Assembly (NCBI GenBank): GCA_018969295.1
Contig: JAGWYN010000003.1
Location: 186,001-250,000, forward strand
Origin: Chloroflexota bacterium
Lineage (GTDB): Bacteria; Chloroflexota; Anaerolineae; Caldilineales; Caldilineaceae
Reading direction: 5' to 3'
Length of the DNA stretch: 64,000 bases
Made by a program: the position numbers and the translations under genes. Under the pieces are notes generated by a model. The model made no database searches. It saw only the letters and a list, made by a program, of their open reading frames with translations, and had not been told where the DNA came from. This document shows, in pieces, positions 45,939 through 55,622 of the stretch (positions are counted from its first letter, which is position 1; the number at the start of each line of letters is the position of its first letter).

Positions 45939-47009
45939 TCAACTGGCAATTTGTTCCTGATAGACCCGCCACTGTTCGGCAAAAACCGCAGGTGCCAGAC
46001 AGTACAGGACGTGGAGCACCGCCTGACCCAGGGCACGGATTTCCCACTGGGCTGCTTTGTCTACCGCACGCAGCCAGAGAAAATGGCTCCAGGCCGCGTA
46101 GTTCATGGTGGCCACAATCCGTGTCTGCGCCGCATTGGGAAGCAGAAAACGAGCATCTTCTTTGCGGATCCCCAGCTCGCGCAGCCGTGTATATTTTTGT
46201 TCGGCAATTTGCCAGAACTCAGCTAGCTCGGCCTGGGCCTCTGGATTGGCTGCAATGGCTGGAGGCACAATCGCCTGCCAACCACCTTTGCTCAACGCTA
46301 CATACCGCTGAGATTCCTGACTGAACGATGCCAGCCGGTGACGAACCAGCTGATGGGTACAGGCACGGCTGATCCCCTCAAAAAAAAATGTGGCAGCGCC
46401 ATGGTCAAGCAACAACGCTGGGTCGTCGAGCACCGGCTGTGTGTACCCCAGCAAGGTCACCCGCATCGGCCCCTGCTCGATCGGCAGCAAAACGCTCTGG
46501 TCGGCCCTCTGAAAAGCATGGGAAAACGCAGGAAGTGGCTGGGCCCCCTGGCCTGCAGCAGGGGGCCCAGCGCTGATCTCACGAAAGACGGCAGGAGCCA
46601 CCGGCCAGAGCAGCGGCAAGGCAGCCAAAGCGATTCCTTTGCGAAAAAAATCGAGCCAGACCCTCACATTGGCGCTGACCAGCCACTCCATTTCACCGAG
46701 CTGGCTCACCTCACAATGACGGTTGTGCAGACGCCAGCCCATTGGCTCTTGCGTACCATGAATCCGCACAGTCACCACAACATGCTCAACAATGTCTTCG
46801 TGCTGCTCGCGCACGCGCGCTGCAATGAATTCCGGCGCAGTTCCCATGCGCTGCGTGGAATTGTAACAGACCCGCCCGGCAAATTCCATGATGGCTTCTG
46901 GATAGGTACTTTTCCCAGCCAGAATGGTGGCCAGATCCCCGCAGTCGGCCAGCGCTTCAGGAGTCAGCGCCGGATTGCGCTCGGTCAGCGCTACCAAAGT
47001 TGCATGCAT
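45939..47009 (-). CDS. thyX: Flavin-dependent thymidylate synthase, long form
   Basis: ThyX makes dTMP from dUMP with FAD, NADPH and methylene-THF. The signature RHR-x7-S is present at 223-233 (RHRLASFSQES), followed by QRYVAL. The C-terminal block NYAAWSHFLWLRAVDKAAQWEIRALG is normal. The protein has 356 residues, about 100 more than usual. The first 140 residues also look ThyX-like (EFAGRVCYNSTQ, EHVVVTVRI, SANVRVWLDFF) but lack RHR. This suggests a degenerate first ThyX copy or a rearranged duplication. The start is ATG 47009, with GGAGG about 16 nt upstream. A 14-bp perfect hairpin lies in the leader. Confidence 0.92.
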   Translation of the reverse strand: MHATLVALTERNPALTPEALADCGDLATILAGKSTYPEAIMEFAGRVCYNSTQRMGTAPEFIAARVREQHEDIVEHVVVTVRIHGTQEPMGWRLHNRHCEVSQLGEMEWLVSANVRVWLDFFRKGIALAALPLLWPVAPAVFREISAGPPAAGQGAQPLPAFSHAFQRADQSVLLPIEQGPMRVTLLGYTQPVLDDPALLLDHGAATFFFEGISRACTHQLVRHRLASFSQESQRYVALSKGGWQAIVPPAIAANPEAQAELAEFWQIAEQKYTRLRELGIRKEDARFLLPNAAQTRIVATMNYAAWSHFLWLRAVDKAAQWEIRALGQAVLHVLYCLAPAVFAEQWRVYQEQIAS

Positions 47010-47039
47010 AAGACTTTGCTCACATCCTCCATCCTATCC

Positions 47040-47072
47040 GTACAGACAGATGCCAGACGCATCTGTCTGTAC
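47040..47072. other. Perfect 14-bp hairpin upstream of thyX
   Basis: GTACAGACAGATGC (47040-47053) and its exact complement (47059-47072) flank the 5-nt loop CAGAC. It lies between the LPXTG-like gene and thyX on their common strand. There is no T-run, so it may be a leader structure or a protein site rather than a plain terminator. Confidence 0.75.
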
Positions 47073-47135
47073 GATTGTACCAAGGATGTAGAGCAGCCCC
47101 CCAACGGACACGCAGATCAAATGGAAGTACGATCC

Positions 47136-48194
47136 TCAGGATCTGCGACGACTTACAAAGCCCCCTACCGCTAAAAGGGCCAGCAAGAAAACGACGACAG
47201 GCAAAGTCGTTGCTCCCCCCAGGTTCACTCCGGTCGTGGGCAGAGTGGCGGGTGCAATCTCGACAGCAACTTCCTCCGCAGCGGCGGGCGTCGCCTCAGC
47301 AGCAACTTCCTCCGCAGCGGCGGGCGTCGCCTCAGCAGCAACTTCCTCCGCAGCGGCGGGCGTCGCCTCAGCAGCAACTTCCTCCGCAGCGGCAGGTGTC
47401 GCCTCAGCAGCAGCTTCCTCCGCAGCGGCAGGCGTCGCCTCGGCAGCAGCTTCCTCCGCAGCGGCAGGTGTCGCCTCGGCAGCAGCTTCCTCCGCAGCGG
47501 CAGGCGTCGCCTCAGCAGCAGCTTCCTCCGCAGCGGCAGGCGTCGCCTCGGCAGCAGCTTCCTCCGCAGCGGCGGGTGTCGCCTCGGCAGCGGGCGCAGA
47601 TCTCTCGGCGGTTACAGAAGTTTCTGCGATCGTCTCAGGTTCTACCACTGGCAGAGCAGCCAGCTCTTCTGCGGTTCCTTCAACGGCAACCAAAGAGGCA
47701 CTGACCCAACCTGTCGTTTCGGTGCCGGGAAGGCAACAGAGATTGAACCAGGTCCTGCTGGCATTGGTTCCCAGCACAGTTCCCTGCGTGCCCACAATCA
47801 AATTGCCGATCACAGCAAAATTGGAGCCTGGCCCCTGACGCATATTGATACGGGGAGACAGAACGGTGGCGGAAAGCAAAGTCGTTGTGGTGATCTGGGG
47901 TGCAGTGGAGATTGCTGGCTGGCTTTCTGCAGGCGCTGAGTTTTCCTCGGCATTATTGTCCTGTTCCTGATCGTCATTCTCGTCGTTCGGACGTGGCGGG
48001 ATCGGTGTGGGTGGAACTGCAGTCGGCTCCGGGGCTGTCGGCAGCGGCGTCGGAATTGTCTGCTGCAGATCCAACGGCCGATCGGCCGCCTGCGCATAGG
48101 AAGAGCCAAACCAGAGCATCGCGCCAAAGAGCAATATCAAAACAATCGGTAAGATTGGAAATGTTCTTCGACGCAGTCTATGCAAGTTTGCCAT
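47136..48194 (-). CDS. LPXTG-like surface protein with SH3 domain and 12-residue repeats
   Basis: The 352-residue protein has a signal peptide (basic MANLHRLRRR, hydrophobic core, cut after AQA near 36). A Pro/Thr linker and an Asp/Glu-rich stretch follow. A bacterial SH3 domain (INMRQGPGSNFAVIGNLIVG...TWFNLCC...GWVSASLV, about 110-175) comes next, then nine 12-residue repeats rich in Ala and Glu. It ends in a sorting-signal-like tail: LPTTG at 318-322, a hydrophobic stretch and RRR. A sortase could therefore attach it to the envelope. AAGGAG precedes the ATG at 48194. No sortase gene is in the window. Confidence 0.85.
   Translation of the reverse strand: MANLHRLRRRTFPILPIVLILLFGAMLWFGSSYAQAADRPLDLQQTIPTPLPTAPEPTAVPPTPIPPRPNDENDDQEQDNNAEENSAPAESQPAISTAPQITTTTLLSATVLSPRINMRQGPGSNFAVIGNLIVGTQGTVLGTNASRTWFNLCCLPGTETTGWVSASLVAVEGTAEELAALPVVEPETIAETSVTAERSAPAAEATPAAAEEAAAEATPAAAEEAAAEATPAAAEEAAAEATPAAAEEAAAEATPAAAEEAAAEATPAAAEEVAAEATPAAAEEVAAEATPAAAEEVAAEATPAAAEEVAVEIAPATLPTTGVNLGGATTLPVVVFLLALLAVGGFVSRRRS
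47261..47590 (-). repeat. Nine tandem 36-nt repeats in the LPXTG-like gene
   Basis: Nine in-frame 36-nt units encode ATPAAAEEAAAE or its variants (EEVAAE, EEVAVE). Identity at DNA level is very high, with a few linked variants (GGCGGG/GGCAGG, CAACTT/CAGCTT), which shows recent expansion. Length variation between strains is likely. Confidence 0.95.
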
Positions 48195-48247
48195 TGTATG
48201 CTCCTTATTGAATTGTGTCTTCGCACTTTTTGTTCGCATCAATTCAA

Positions 48248-48277
48248 AGTGTAACGGCAGCCCCCCCAAATTCCCAA
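48248..48277 (-). promoter_or_regulatory. Possible promoter for the LPXTG-like gene
   Basis: On the minus strand TTGGGA (48272-48277), 18 bp, TACACT (48248-48253). The match is moderate. It would give a leader of about 45 nt. Confidence 0.38.
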
Positions 48278-48344
48278 ACAAACGGATCTCGGTGATCGGG
48301 TCGTCTGGGATTGCTTTCTGGAAACGCTCTGTTCCGATGTGGTT

Positions 48345-48372
48345 TTGACAAACAGAACGCATGTTCTATAAA
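48345..48372 (+). promoter_or_regulatory. Sigma-70 promoter for the FtsK-domain gene
   Basis: TTGACA (48345-48350), 16 bp, TATAAA (48367-48372). The predicted start near 48379 lies just before the AGGAGG ribosome site, so the leader is very short (about 18 nt). Confidence 0.72.
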
Positions 48373-48396
48373 ATACACGATCAGGAGGACCCAGCG

Positions 48397-49419
48397 ATGA
48401 AAACAGATCGGGAGTGGCTGAACCGTCATGCAGACCGAGTAGAAAGCATTTTGGCGCAGCACAAGGCCCCTGGGGCAGTGATAGGGGGGGTTGTGGCGCC
48501 ACGTTTTGTGCAATTTCGTGTCCGACCAGCGCCGTCGGTGCGTGTCAGCCGACTGCTGCAGTTAGGCGAAGAACTGGCACTGGGGCTGGGATGCGAGTCC
48601 GTGCGGGTTGCGCGCAGCGGTGCTCTGGTCCACATAGAGGTTCCCCAGCCCATGGAGACACCGATCCGTCTGTCGCGGTTGCTGGCTTCTTTGGGCGAGC
48701 CGGTTCCTCCAGACACGGCGCTGCTGGGTGTCGAAGAGTCAGGCGATCCCTTGTTGCTGCGGCTGCCAGCCCCCGATGTTGTGCATGTGTTGATTGTCGG
48801 GACAACCGGCAGCGGAAAAAGTGCGTTGGCGCGCACGCTGCTGGCGGCGTTGGTGCTGACCAATGCGCCTGATCGGGTGAGGCTGGTGCTGATCGACCCG
48901 AAGCGGCGCGGATTTGCCCCGCTGGCGGAGCTGCCCCATGTCGATGGCGGGCTGATCGCCGACACCGAGCAGGCAGCACGCTATCTGCGGCTGCTCGTCT
49001 GTGAGATGGAACGCCGTGACCAGGCCCAGATCAGCAGGCCGCTGCTGGTGGTCGCGATCGACGAGCTCAACGATCTGCTGCAGACCGGCGGCAAGCTTGT
49101 GGAGTCTGCCCTGACAAGACTGGCACAGCGCGGTCGTCAGGCGGGCATCCACCTGGTTGCCTGTACACAAAAACCGTCAGCCCAGTTGATAGGCAGCGCA
49201 ATGAAGGCCAATTTTCCTGTACGGCTGGTCGGTGCGGTGGCGAGCCGGGACGAAGCGCGCTATGCGACCGGGATTGCAGACAGCGGCGCCGAAAAACTGA
49301 CCGGGCGGGGTGATTTTCTGCTGATCGCCAAAGGGGATGCGCTGCGCTTCCAGGCAGCCTGGATCGACGCTGAGGAGTGCCGTTCCCTTGGCGCTCAGCG
49401 TTGGCCTCCAGCCCGCTAG
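48397..49419 (+). CDS. Soluble FtsK/SpoIIIE-domain ATPase
   Basis: The 340-residue protein contains one FtsK/SpoIIIE motor domain: Walker A GTTGSGKS at 135-142, the family's LIDPKRRGF (166-173) and Walker B LLVVAIDE at 216-223. VACTQKPSAQLIGSAMKANFPVRLVG is the typical later block. The first 125 residues (FVQFRVRP, LALGLGCESVRV, VHIEVP) look like the alpha domain of FtsK. There are no membrane helices and no gamma (KOPS-reading) domain. It is therefore not the divisome FtsK. It may move DNA in replication, repair or transfer, or supply HerA-like function to NurA. AGGAGG at 48383-48388 sets the start. A small membrane protein follows. Confidence 0.86.
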   Translation: MKTDREWLNRHADRVESILAQHKAPGAVIGGVVAPRFVQFRVRPAPSVRVSRLLQLGEELALGLGCESVRVARSGALVHIEVPQPMETPIRLSRLLASLGEPVPPDTALLGVEESGDPLLLRLPAPDVVHVLIVGTTGSGKSALARTLLAALVLTNAPDRVRLVLIDPKRRGFAPLAELPHVDGGLIADTEQAARYLRLLVCEMERRDQAQISRPLLVVAIDELNDLLQTGGKLVESALTRLAQRGRQAGIHLVACTQKPSAQLIGSAMKANFPVRLVGAVASRDEARYATGIADSGAEKLTGRGDFLLIAKGDALRFQAAWIDAEECRSLGAQRWPPAR

Positions 49420-49479
49420 GGTGGGCTGGGCTCGGGCAACGATCGAAAAGGTTGGTCAAAAAACGAAGGAAGGTGTGTG

Positions 49480-49854
49480 ATGCAACGATGGGGAGTGGGG
49501 GCGGTGCTCTTGGGGGGAATTGCCATTTGGCAGCTGGGAGGACGGCTGAGCGACGATGCGGTTGGAATGGCACTGGGGATTGTCCTGGGCGTGCTGGCCA
49601 GCATCCCGGCCTCGCTGCTGATTTTGGCAGGCAGCCAGCGCCAGATTGCACAACAGGAAACACGTTCTTTGCGCGCGGCGCACGAAGCGTCGGCGGTCTA
49701 TCCGCCGCCTGTAGTTGTGCTGGCTGGACAGCCACAGCTGCCGGCAGCCGGATTTCACCCGCAACAGCCGAGCGTCGAGGAGTACTGGTCGACGCCCCGG
49801 CTGGGGGCTCGCCGATTCAAAATTGTCGGCGAACAGGAGCAATGGATCGAATGA
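49480..49854 (+). CDS. Small membrane protein of unknown function
   Basis: The 124-residue protein has two hydrophobic helices at about 5-20 and 28-52 (VGMALGIVLGVLASIPASLLILAG). A Gln/Pro-rich cytosolic tail follows, ending in a basic YWSTPRLGARRFKIVG segment. No domain is recognised. AAGGAAGG precedes the ATG at 49480; a GTG directly before is also possible. It lies 60 nt after the FtsK-domain gene in the same direction and may act as its membrane partner, which is only an inference from position. Confidence 0.7.
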   Translation: MQRWGVGAVLLGGIAIWQLGGRLSDDAVGMALGIVLGVLASIPASLLILAGSQRQIAQQETRSLRAAHEASAVYPPPVVVLAGQPQLPAAGFHPQQPSVEEYWSTPRLGARRFKIVGEQEQWIE

Positions 49855-50058
49855 TCCGGCGAGGCTGGCCTCATGCGTTTGCCGCTCCTCTCTGTTTGGC
49901 ATCAGAGAGATTTCTAGGTATGGTAAGAAATACAAACATGCAGCGCAAAACTGCAGCAATGTGAGGCTGCCGATGGCCTGGTTCTTGCCCAGCCTGCTCT
50001 GTTTTGCGCCTGCACAGCATGGGTGGCGCCGCACGGGTGCCAGCGAGGATGCCGACGG

Positions 50059-51888
50059 ATGAGTATCATACGCTATGGGCTGAGGTCTGAAAACTACGAC
50101 CGAGCCTACACCAATCGGGCACTTTTCAAACGACTGTCCGCTTATTTCCGGCTGTTTGGAAGGCGTTTTGTTGCAGTGATCCTCCTGGTCAGCCTGCTGT
50201 CGCTGTCGGGGGCCCTGTTGCCGATCGTGATGGCGCAGGGGGTCAACTGGGCAGGCAGTGCCGTGGGCAGCAGCACCTCTGTGCTGGTTGTGCTGGTAGC
50301 TTTGGTGTTGGGGATGGGCGTGGCCAACTGGGCCATCAACTGGGTGCGCCGCATTCTCACTGCCCGTCTGCTCGGCGATGTCGTGCTTGCACTGCGGGTC
50401 GATGCTTTTCGTGCGGTGATGAACCATGACATGAGCTTTTTTGACCGCAACCAGTCGGGGCGAATCGTCAGCCGGATCACGACCGACACCGACGAATTCA
50501 GCCGGGTCGCTGTGTTGGTCACAGAAGTGGGTTCTCAGCTGTTGCTGGTTCTCATTCTGGTCGTCTATCTGTGTTCGATCAACTGGCCGCTCACCCTGCT
50601 GCTGCTGGCCCTGGCGCCGGTTGTGATCGGAATTACCTATTCCTTTCAGCGGTGGGCACGCCAGGCCACCCGCAGCAGCCAACAGGCAGTTGCCGACGTC
50701 AACGCCAGCATTCAAGAGGCAGTCACCGGCATTCGGGTTGCCAAAAATTTTCGACGCGAGCAGGGCATCTACGACGAATTTTTGGGCATCAACCAACGCA
50801 GCTACACCATGCATGTGCGGCGTGGGTGGGTGTTGTCTCTGATTTTTCCGACGCTGCAGCTTTTTTCTGGGATAGGCACCACAGTGCTGCTCTATGCAGG
50901 GGGCTATGCCGCCTATGCAGGGACGCTCAGTGCAGGGATCTGGCTGCTTTTTATGAACAGCGTCAACTTGTTTTGGTTCCCAATGAGCAATCTGTCAGCC
51001 TTTTGGGGGCAGTTTCAGGGTGCACTCAGCGCAACCGAGCGTATCTTTGCCTTGATCGACGCCGAACCAGCGGTGGTCCAGGCTGGAAAGCAGCCGGTAC
51101 CGAGGTTGCGCGGTGAAATTCAGTTCGAGCATCTCTCGTTTCGCTACTCAGAAAAAGAGCAGGTGTTGCAAAATTTCAGCCTGCACATCCAACCGGGAGA
51201 GAGCGTGGCGCTGGTCGGCCATACAGGGGCAGGCAAATCGAGCATCATCAAGTTGGTCACTCGCTTTTATGAGTTTCAGTCGGGCCAGCTGCACATCGAC
51301 GGCCAGGATATCCGCAGTCTGGACCTGCAGCAGTACCGGCGACAGCTGGGGATCGTTGGCCAGACACCTTTCCTATTTTCAGGGACCGTCGCCGACAACA
51401 TTCGCTATGCGACCCCTGGGCTGGACGACCGGGCCGTCGAGCAGGTCGCCTGCCAGATCGGTGGCGGTGAATGGCTGGAAACCCTCCCAGAAGGGCTGCA
51501 AACCCCAGTCGGCGAGCGAGGCGCACGGTTAAGCCTGGGGCAACGCCAGCTGGTCGTTCTGGCGCGCATGCTGGCCCAGAACCCAGCGATCTTCATTCTC
51601 GACGAGGCGACCGCCAGCGTCGATCCCTTCACCGAAAGCCAAATCCAGTCCGCGCTCCAGCTGATTCTCAGACAGCGGACCTCGATCGTCATCGCCCATC
51701 GGCTCTCCACGGTCAAAGCAGCAGACCGCATCTTGGTGCTGCGCCAGGGGCAGATTTTGGAGCAGGGCAGCCATGAGGCGCTGATGGCGTTCGGCGGGCA
51801 CTATGCCAGCCTCTATGCCACCTACTTCCGCCATCAGTCCCTGGAGTATTTGGAAGGCCGCCGTCACGTGCTGGCCCACAGCACATAA
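50059..51888 (+). CDS. ABC exporter (fused membrane and ATPase domains)
   Basis: The 609-residue half-transporter has six predicted helices in an ABC membrane domain (about 30-330, with RVDAFRAVMNHDMSFFDRNQSGRIVSRITTDTDEF as coupling region). The ATPase domain has Walker A GHTGAGKS near 387 and Walker B IFILDEATASVD near 511. The signature is LSLGQRQL in place of LSGGQ. The domain order is that of MsbA/LmrA-type lipid or multidrug exporters. The leader before it (49855-50058) shows no promoter or other gene. GAGGA lies about 9 nt before the ATG at 50059. It may act as a homodimer, as no second half is nearby. The substrate is unknown. Confidence 0.92.
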   Translation: MSIIRYGLRSENYDRAYTNRALFKRLSAYFRLFGRRFVAVILLVSLLSLSGALLPIVMAQGVNWAGSAVGSSTSVLVVLVALVLGMGVANWAINWVRRILTARLLGDVVLALRVDAFRAVMNHDMSFFDRNQSGRIVSRITTDTDEFSRVAVLVTEVGSQLLLVLILVVYLCSINWPLTLLLLALAPVVIGITYSFQRWARQATRSSQQAVADVNASIQEAVTGIRVAKNFRREQGIYDEFLGINQRSYTMHVRRGWVLSLIFPTLQLFSGIGTTVLLYAGGYAAYAGTLSAGIWLLFMNSVNLFWFPMSNLSAFWGQFQGALSATERIFALIDAEPAVVQAGKQPVPRLRGEIQFEHLSFRYSEKEQVLQNFSLHIQPGESVALVGHTGAGKSSIIKLVTRFYEFQSGQLHIDGQDIRSLDLQQYRRQLGIVGQTPFLFSGTVADNIRYATPGLDDRAVEQVACQIGGGEWLETLPEGLQTPVGERGARLSLGQRQLVVLARMLAQNPAIFILDEATASVDPFTESQIQSALQLILRQRTSIVIAHRLSTVKAADRILVLRQGQILEQGSHEALMAFGGHYASLYATYFRHQSLEYLEGRRHVLAHST

Positions 51889-51935
51889 AAAAGCAGCGGC
51901 CGGTCGGGTCTGTCGGATTCAAAAAGGAGAAAGCC

Positions 51936-53477
<1,542 letters not shown>

Positions 53478-53517
53478 TCGACAGCTGCAGGGCTCCTGCA
53501 ATCCTGGACGGAACCGT

Positions 53518-53546
53518 TTGGCGGCAGCCTGCTTTGTTGTTAGAAT
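53518..53546 (+). promoter_or_regulatory. Promoter for the SH3/propeller gene
   Basis: TTGGCG (53518-53523), 17 bp, then an extended -10 TGT-TAGAAT (TAGAAT 53541-53546). The predicted start near 53553 gives a leader of about 30 nt. Confidence 0.55.
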
Positions 53547-53582
53547 AAGCAAATCTTGTCCGTATCCAGGGATCGCAACGTC

Positions 53583-55622
53583 ATGTCATTTTCCCGCCCG
53601 GCTGCCTCGTCACCCAGAAACCGCACAGCGCTGGTATTGACGACCAGCCTCCTGGTGGCGTTTTTTGTTTTGATCGGGGTGGGCTGGCTGTTTTTTGTCT
53701 TTCAGGATGGGCTGCTGGGGGGGGCGACCCCGACCGCCACCCCCACACAGCTGGCAGCGACGCGCACCCCGACACCCGACGTGCGCGCCACCCTCGTGGT
53801 CGCCGACATGCTGACCCAGATCGCCTATTCGGCGACCGCGCTGGCCCGGATCGACCCCGCTGCCCTGACCGCAGCAGCGCTGTCGGCAGAGAGCCTGGCC
53901 ACACCCGGGCCAGCCACGTCGCCGGCGGGGACCCAGCCAGCAGAGACCCCACCGGCGGCACCCTTGCCGGCGGAGACCCAGACCGCAGTGCAGCTGCCGC
54001 TGGTGTCAGGCCAGACAGAGGCCACGCCGGTTCCGACAGCGCTGCCCCCAGCCACCCCGACCGCGCCAGTCGCCTACTTGCCCGATGTAGAGATCCCAGA
54101 GCCACAACCCACCGCGCCCTTGACAGAACCGACCCCGACTCTGCCGCCAACCCCGACCCTGCCGCCGGCCCCCACCCCGACTGCGGCGGCGACCGGCTTT
54201 GCCGTGCAGGTCGACCGGCTGGCTGCGACGGTACGCAACGCCGACACCCTTGTCTACATTGGCCCCAGCACCTACTACAGCCAGACCAATACCCCATTGA
54301 CACCCAATGCCAGTGTCGAACTGCGTGGGCGCAGCTTGGAGGGCGACTGGCTTTACGGCTGCTGCACCAGCAGCGGGGAAACCTTCTGGGTACGGCCTGC
54401 ACATGTGACGCTCGTCAACAACCCGGTGCCTGCCGGGTTCCCAGCCGGCGTCGATCCAAATAGCCTGCAGTGGAACCCCAACAACCCCAAATGGTTGTCA
54501 GTCTACCAGGAACCCGACGTGGTGCCGCGCCCCCAAGCGACCCAGCCCCCCCCCAACGACTACCCGCTGGTACGGTACGATCCCGGCAACACAGGCCGTC
54601 TGCCGATGCTCCCGCGGCCGCCGCTGCGTGACATCTGGGGCAATCTGCAGATGGCCGGACAAATTTTTGGTTCGCCAGTGGCTGTGATGGGAGAAAACGT
54701 GATTGCCTCCAACCAAGATGGGCAGCTGTACAGCCAGAACCGCAGCAACGGCTCACAGCGCTGGCGGCACAACCTGAACAGCAGCAGCACGCTGGCGCCC
54801 GCCATCCAGGATGGACGCATCTATTTCCCCTATGCAAGCAACCGCATGGTCGTGCTGCAAGATGGCGGGAATGCAGCCAACCTGGTCTCTGACGTCGATT
54901 TGCCAGCGCTCATCACAACCTCGCCCACTTTTCAAAACGACATTGTGTTTGTGGGGGTCGGTGACAACGTCGATGCAAAGCTGGTCGGCATGAAACGCGA
55001 CAACCTGGGGGACCGGCGCACCTTCGAGGAGCCTCAAGCCCGGATCCAGCAGCCGGCGATCGGGCAGGAGACAGTATACGTGGCAGCCGATCGCCTGTGG
55101 GCCGTCGACGCCAACTGGTGGCGAGCCCCCGATGTCATCTGGAGCAGCCCCGATGTGTTCAATGTGGCAGCGCCGCCCGTCTATGCCTACCCGGGACAGC
55201 TGCGATCCGCAGAACTCTATGTGGTGGATACGAACGGCCTGCTGCACGCCCTGGACGCCCATACCGGGTTCCAGCTCTGGACCTATGCGGCGGGCAGCCC
55301 GCAGGCAATGCTGGCTGTCAACGATGTGACCGTTTTTCTGGCTGGCAGCGGCCAGCTGCGGGCGGTTTCCCGCCAGACAGGGCAACAGCTCTGGGTCGTC
55401 GCATACAACGACGATCTGGCTGGCGGCCCCTACGTGACCGGCGACCGCGTGCTGGTGATCACGCGCAACGGCGCTGCGCTGATCTATGACGCTGTATCCG
55501 GTGCGACCGTCGACGCCGGGAGCTCCTTCCGGATGGCACTGAACGGAGCACCGGCAATCAGCGCCGACTGGATCTTTGCCCCTACCGCCGGCACCCTCTT
55601 TGGCTATCAGGGGGCGCCTTGA
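53583..55622 (+). CDS. Membrane-anchored SH3 and PQQ/beta-propeller repeat protein
   Basis: The 679-residue protein has one N-terminal membrane helix (about 16-40, LVLTTSLLVAFFVLIGVGWLFFVF). A Thr/Pro/Ala-rich outer linker of about 150 residues with many TPTP runs follows, then an SH3 domain (VYIGPSTYYSQTNTPLTPNASVELRGRS...WLYGCC...FWVRPAHV). A C-terminal PQQ-type propeller has repeats such as LLHALDAHTGFQLWTYAAG and LRAVSRQTGQQLWVVAYN. It is probably exposed on the outer face and may bind wall or other polymers. Its stop overlaps the next ATG (TGATG), coupling it to the membrane glycosyltransferase-like protein. A TTG at 53556 could extend it by nine residues. Confidence 0.82.
   Translation: MSFSRPAASSPRNRTALVLTTSLLVAFFVLIGVGWLFFVFQDGLLGGATPTATPTQLAATRTPTPDVRATLVVADMLTQIAYSATALARIDPAALTAAALSAESLATPGPATSPAGTQPAETPPAAPLPAETQTAVQLPLVSGQTEATPVPTALPPATPTAPVAYLPDVEIPEPQPTAPLTEPTPTLPPTPTLPPAPTPTAAATGFAVQVDRLAATVRNADTLVYIGPSTYYSQTNTPLTPNASVELRGRSLEGDWLYGCCTSSGETFWVRPAHVTLVNNPVPAGFPAGVDPNSLQWNPNNPKWLSVYQEPDVVPRPQATQPPPNDYPLVRYDPGNTGRLPMLPRPPLRDIWGNLQMAGQIFGSPVAVMGENVIASNQDGQLYSQNRSNGSQRWRHNLNSSSTLAPAIQDGRIYFPYASNRMVVLQDGGNAANLVSDVDLPALITTSPTFQNDIVFVGVGDNVDAKLVGMKRDNLGDRRTFEEPQARIQQPAIGQETVYVAADRLWAVDANWWRAPDVIWSSPDVFNVAAPPVYAYPGQLRSAELYVVDTNGLLHALDAHTGFQLWTYAAGSPQAMLAVNDVTVFLAGSGQLRAVSRQTGQQLWVVAYNDDLAGGPYVTGDRVLVITRNGAALIYDAVSGATVDAGSSFRMALNGAPAISADWIFAPTAGTLFGYQGAP

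Noticed and set aside
45678..46226. Plus-strand open frame between cysD and thyX
   Set aside because: It overlaps the 3' end of thyX, has no ribosome site and shows no family features.
47261..47590. CRISPR-like array (regular 36-nt period)
   Set aside because: The units are contiguous without unique spacers and keep a coding frame in the surface protein. They are coding repeats.
48397..49419. Chromosome-partitioning FtsK or an integrative element transfer ATPase
   Set aside because: There are no membrane helices or gamma domain, and no relaxase, integrase or att site nearby.
53486..53500. TGCAGG-GCT-CCTGCA inverted repeat after purH as a terminator
   Set aside because: The stem is only 6 bp and no T-run follows.
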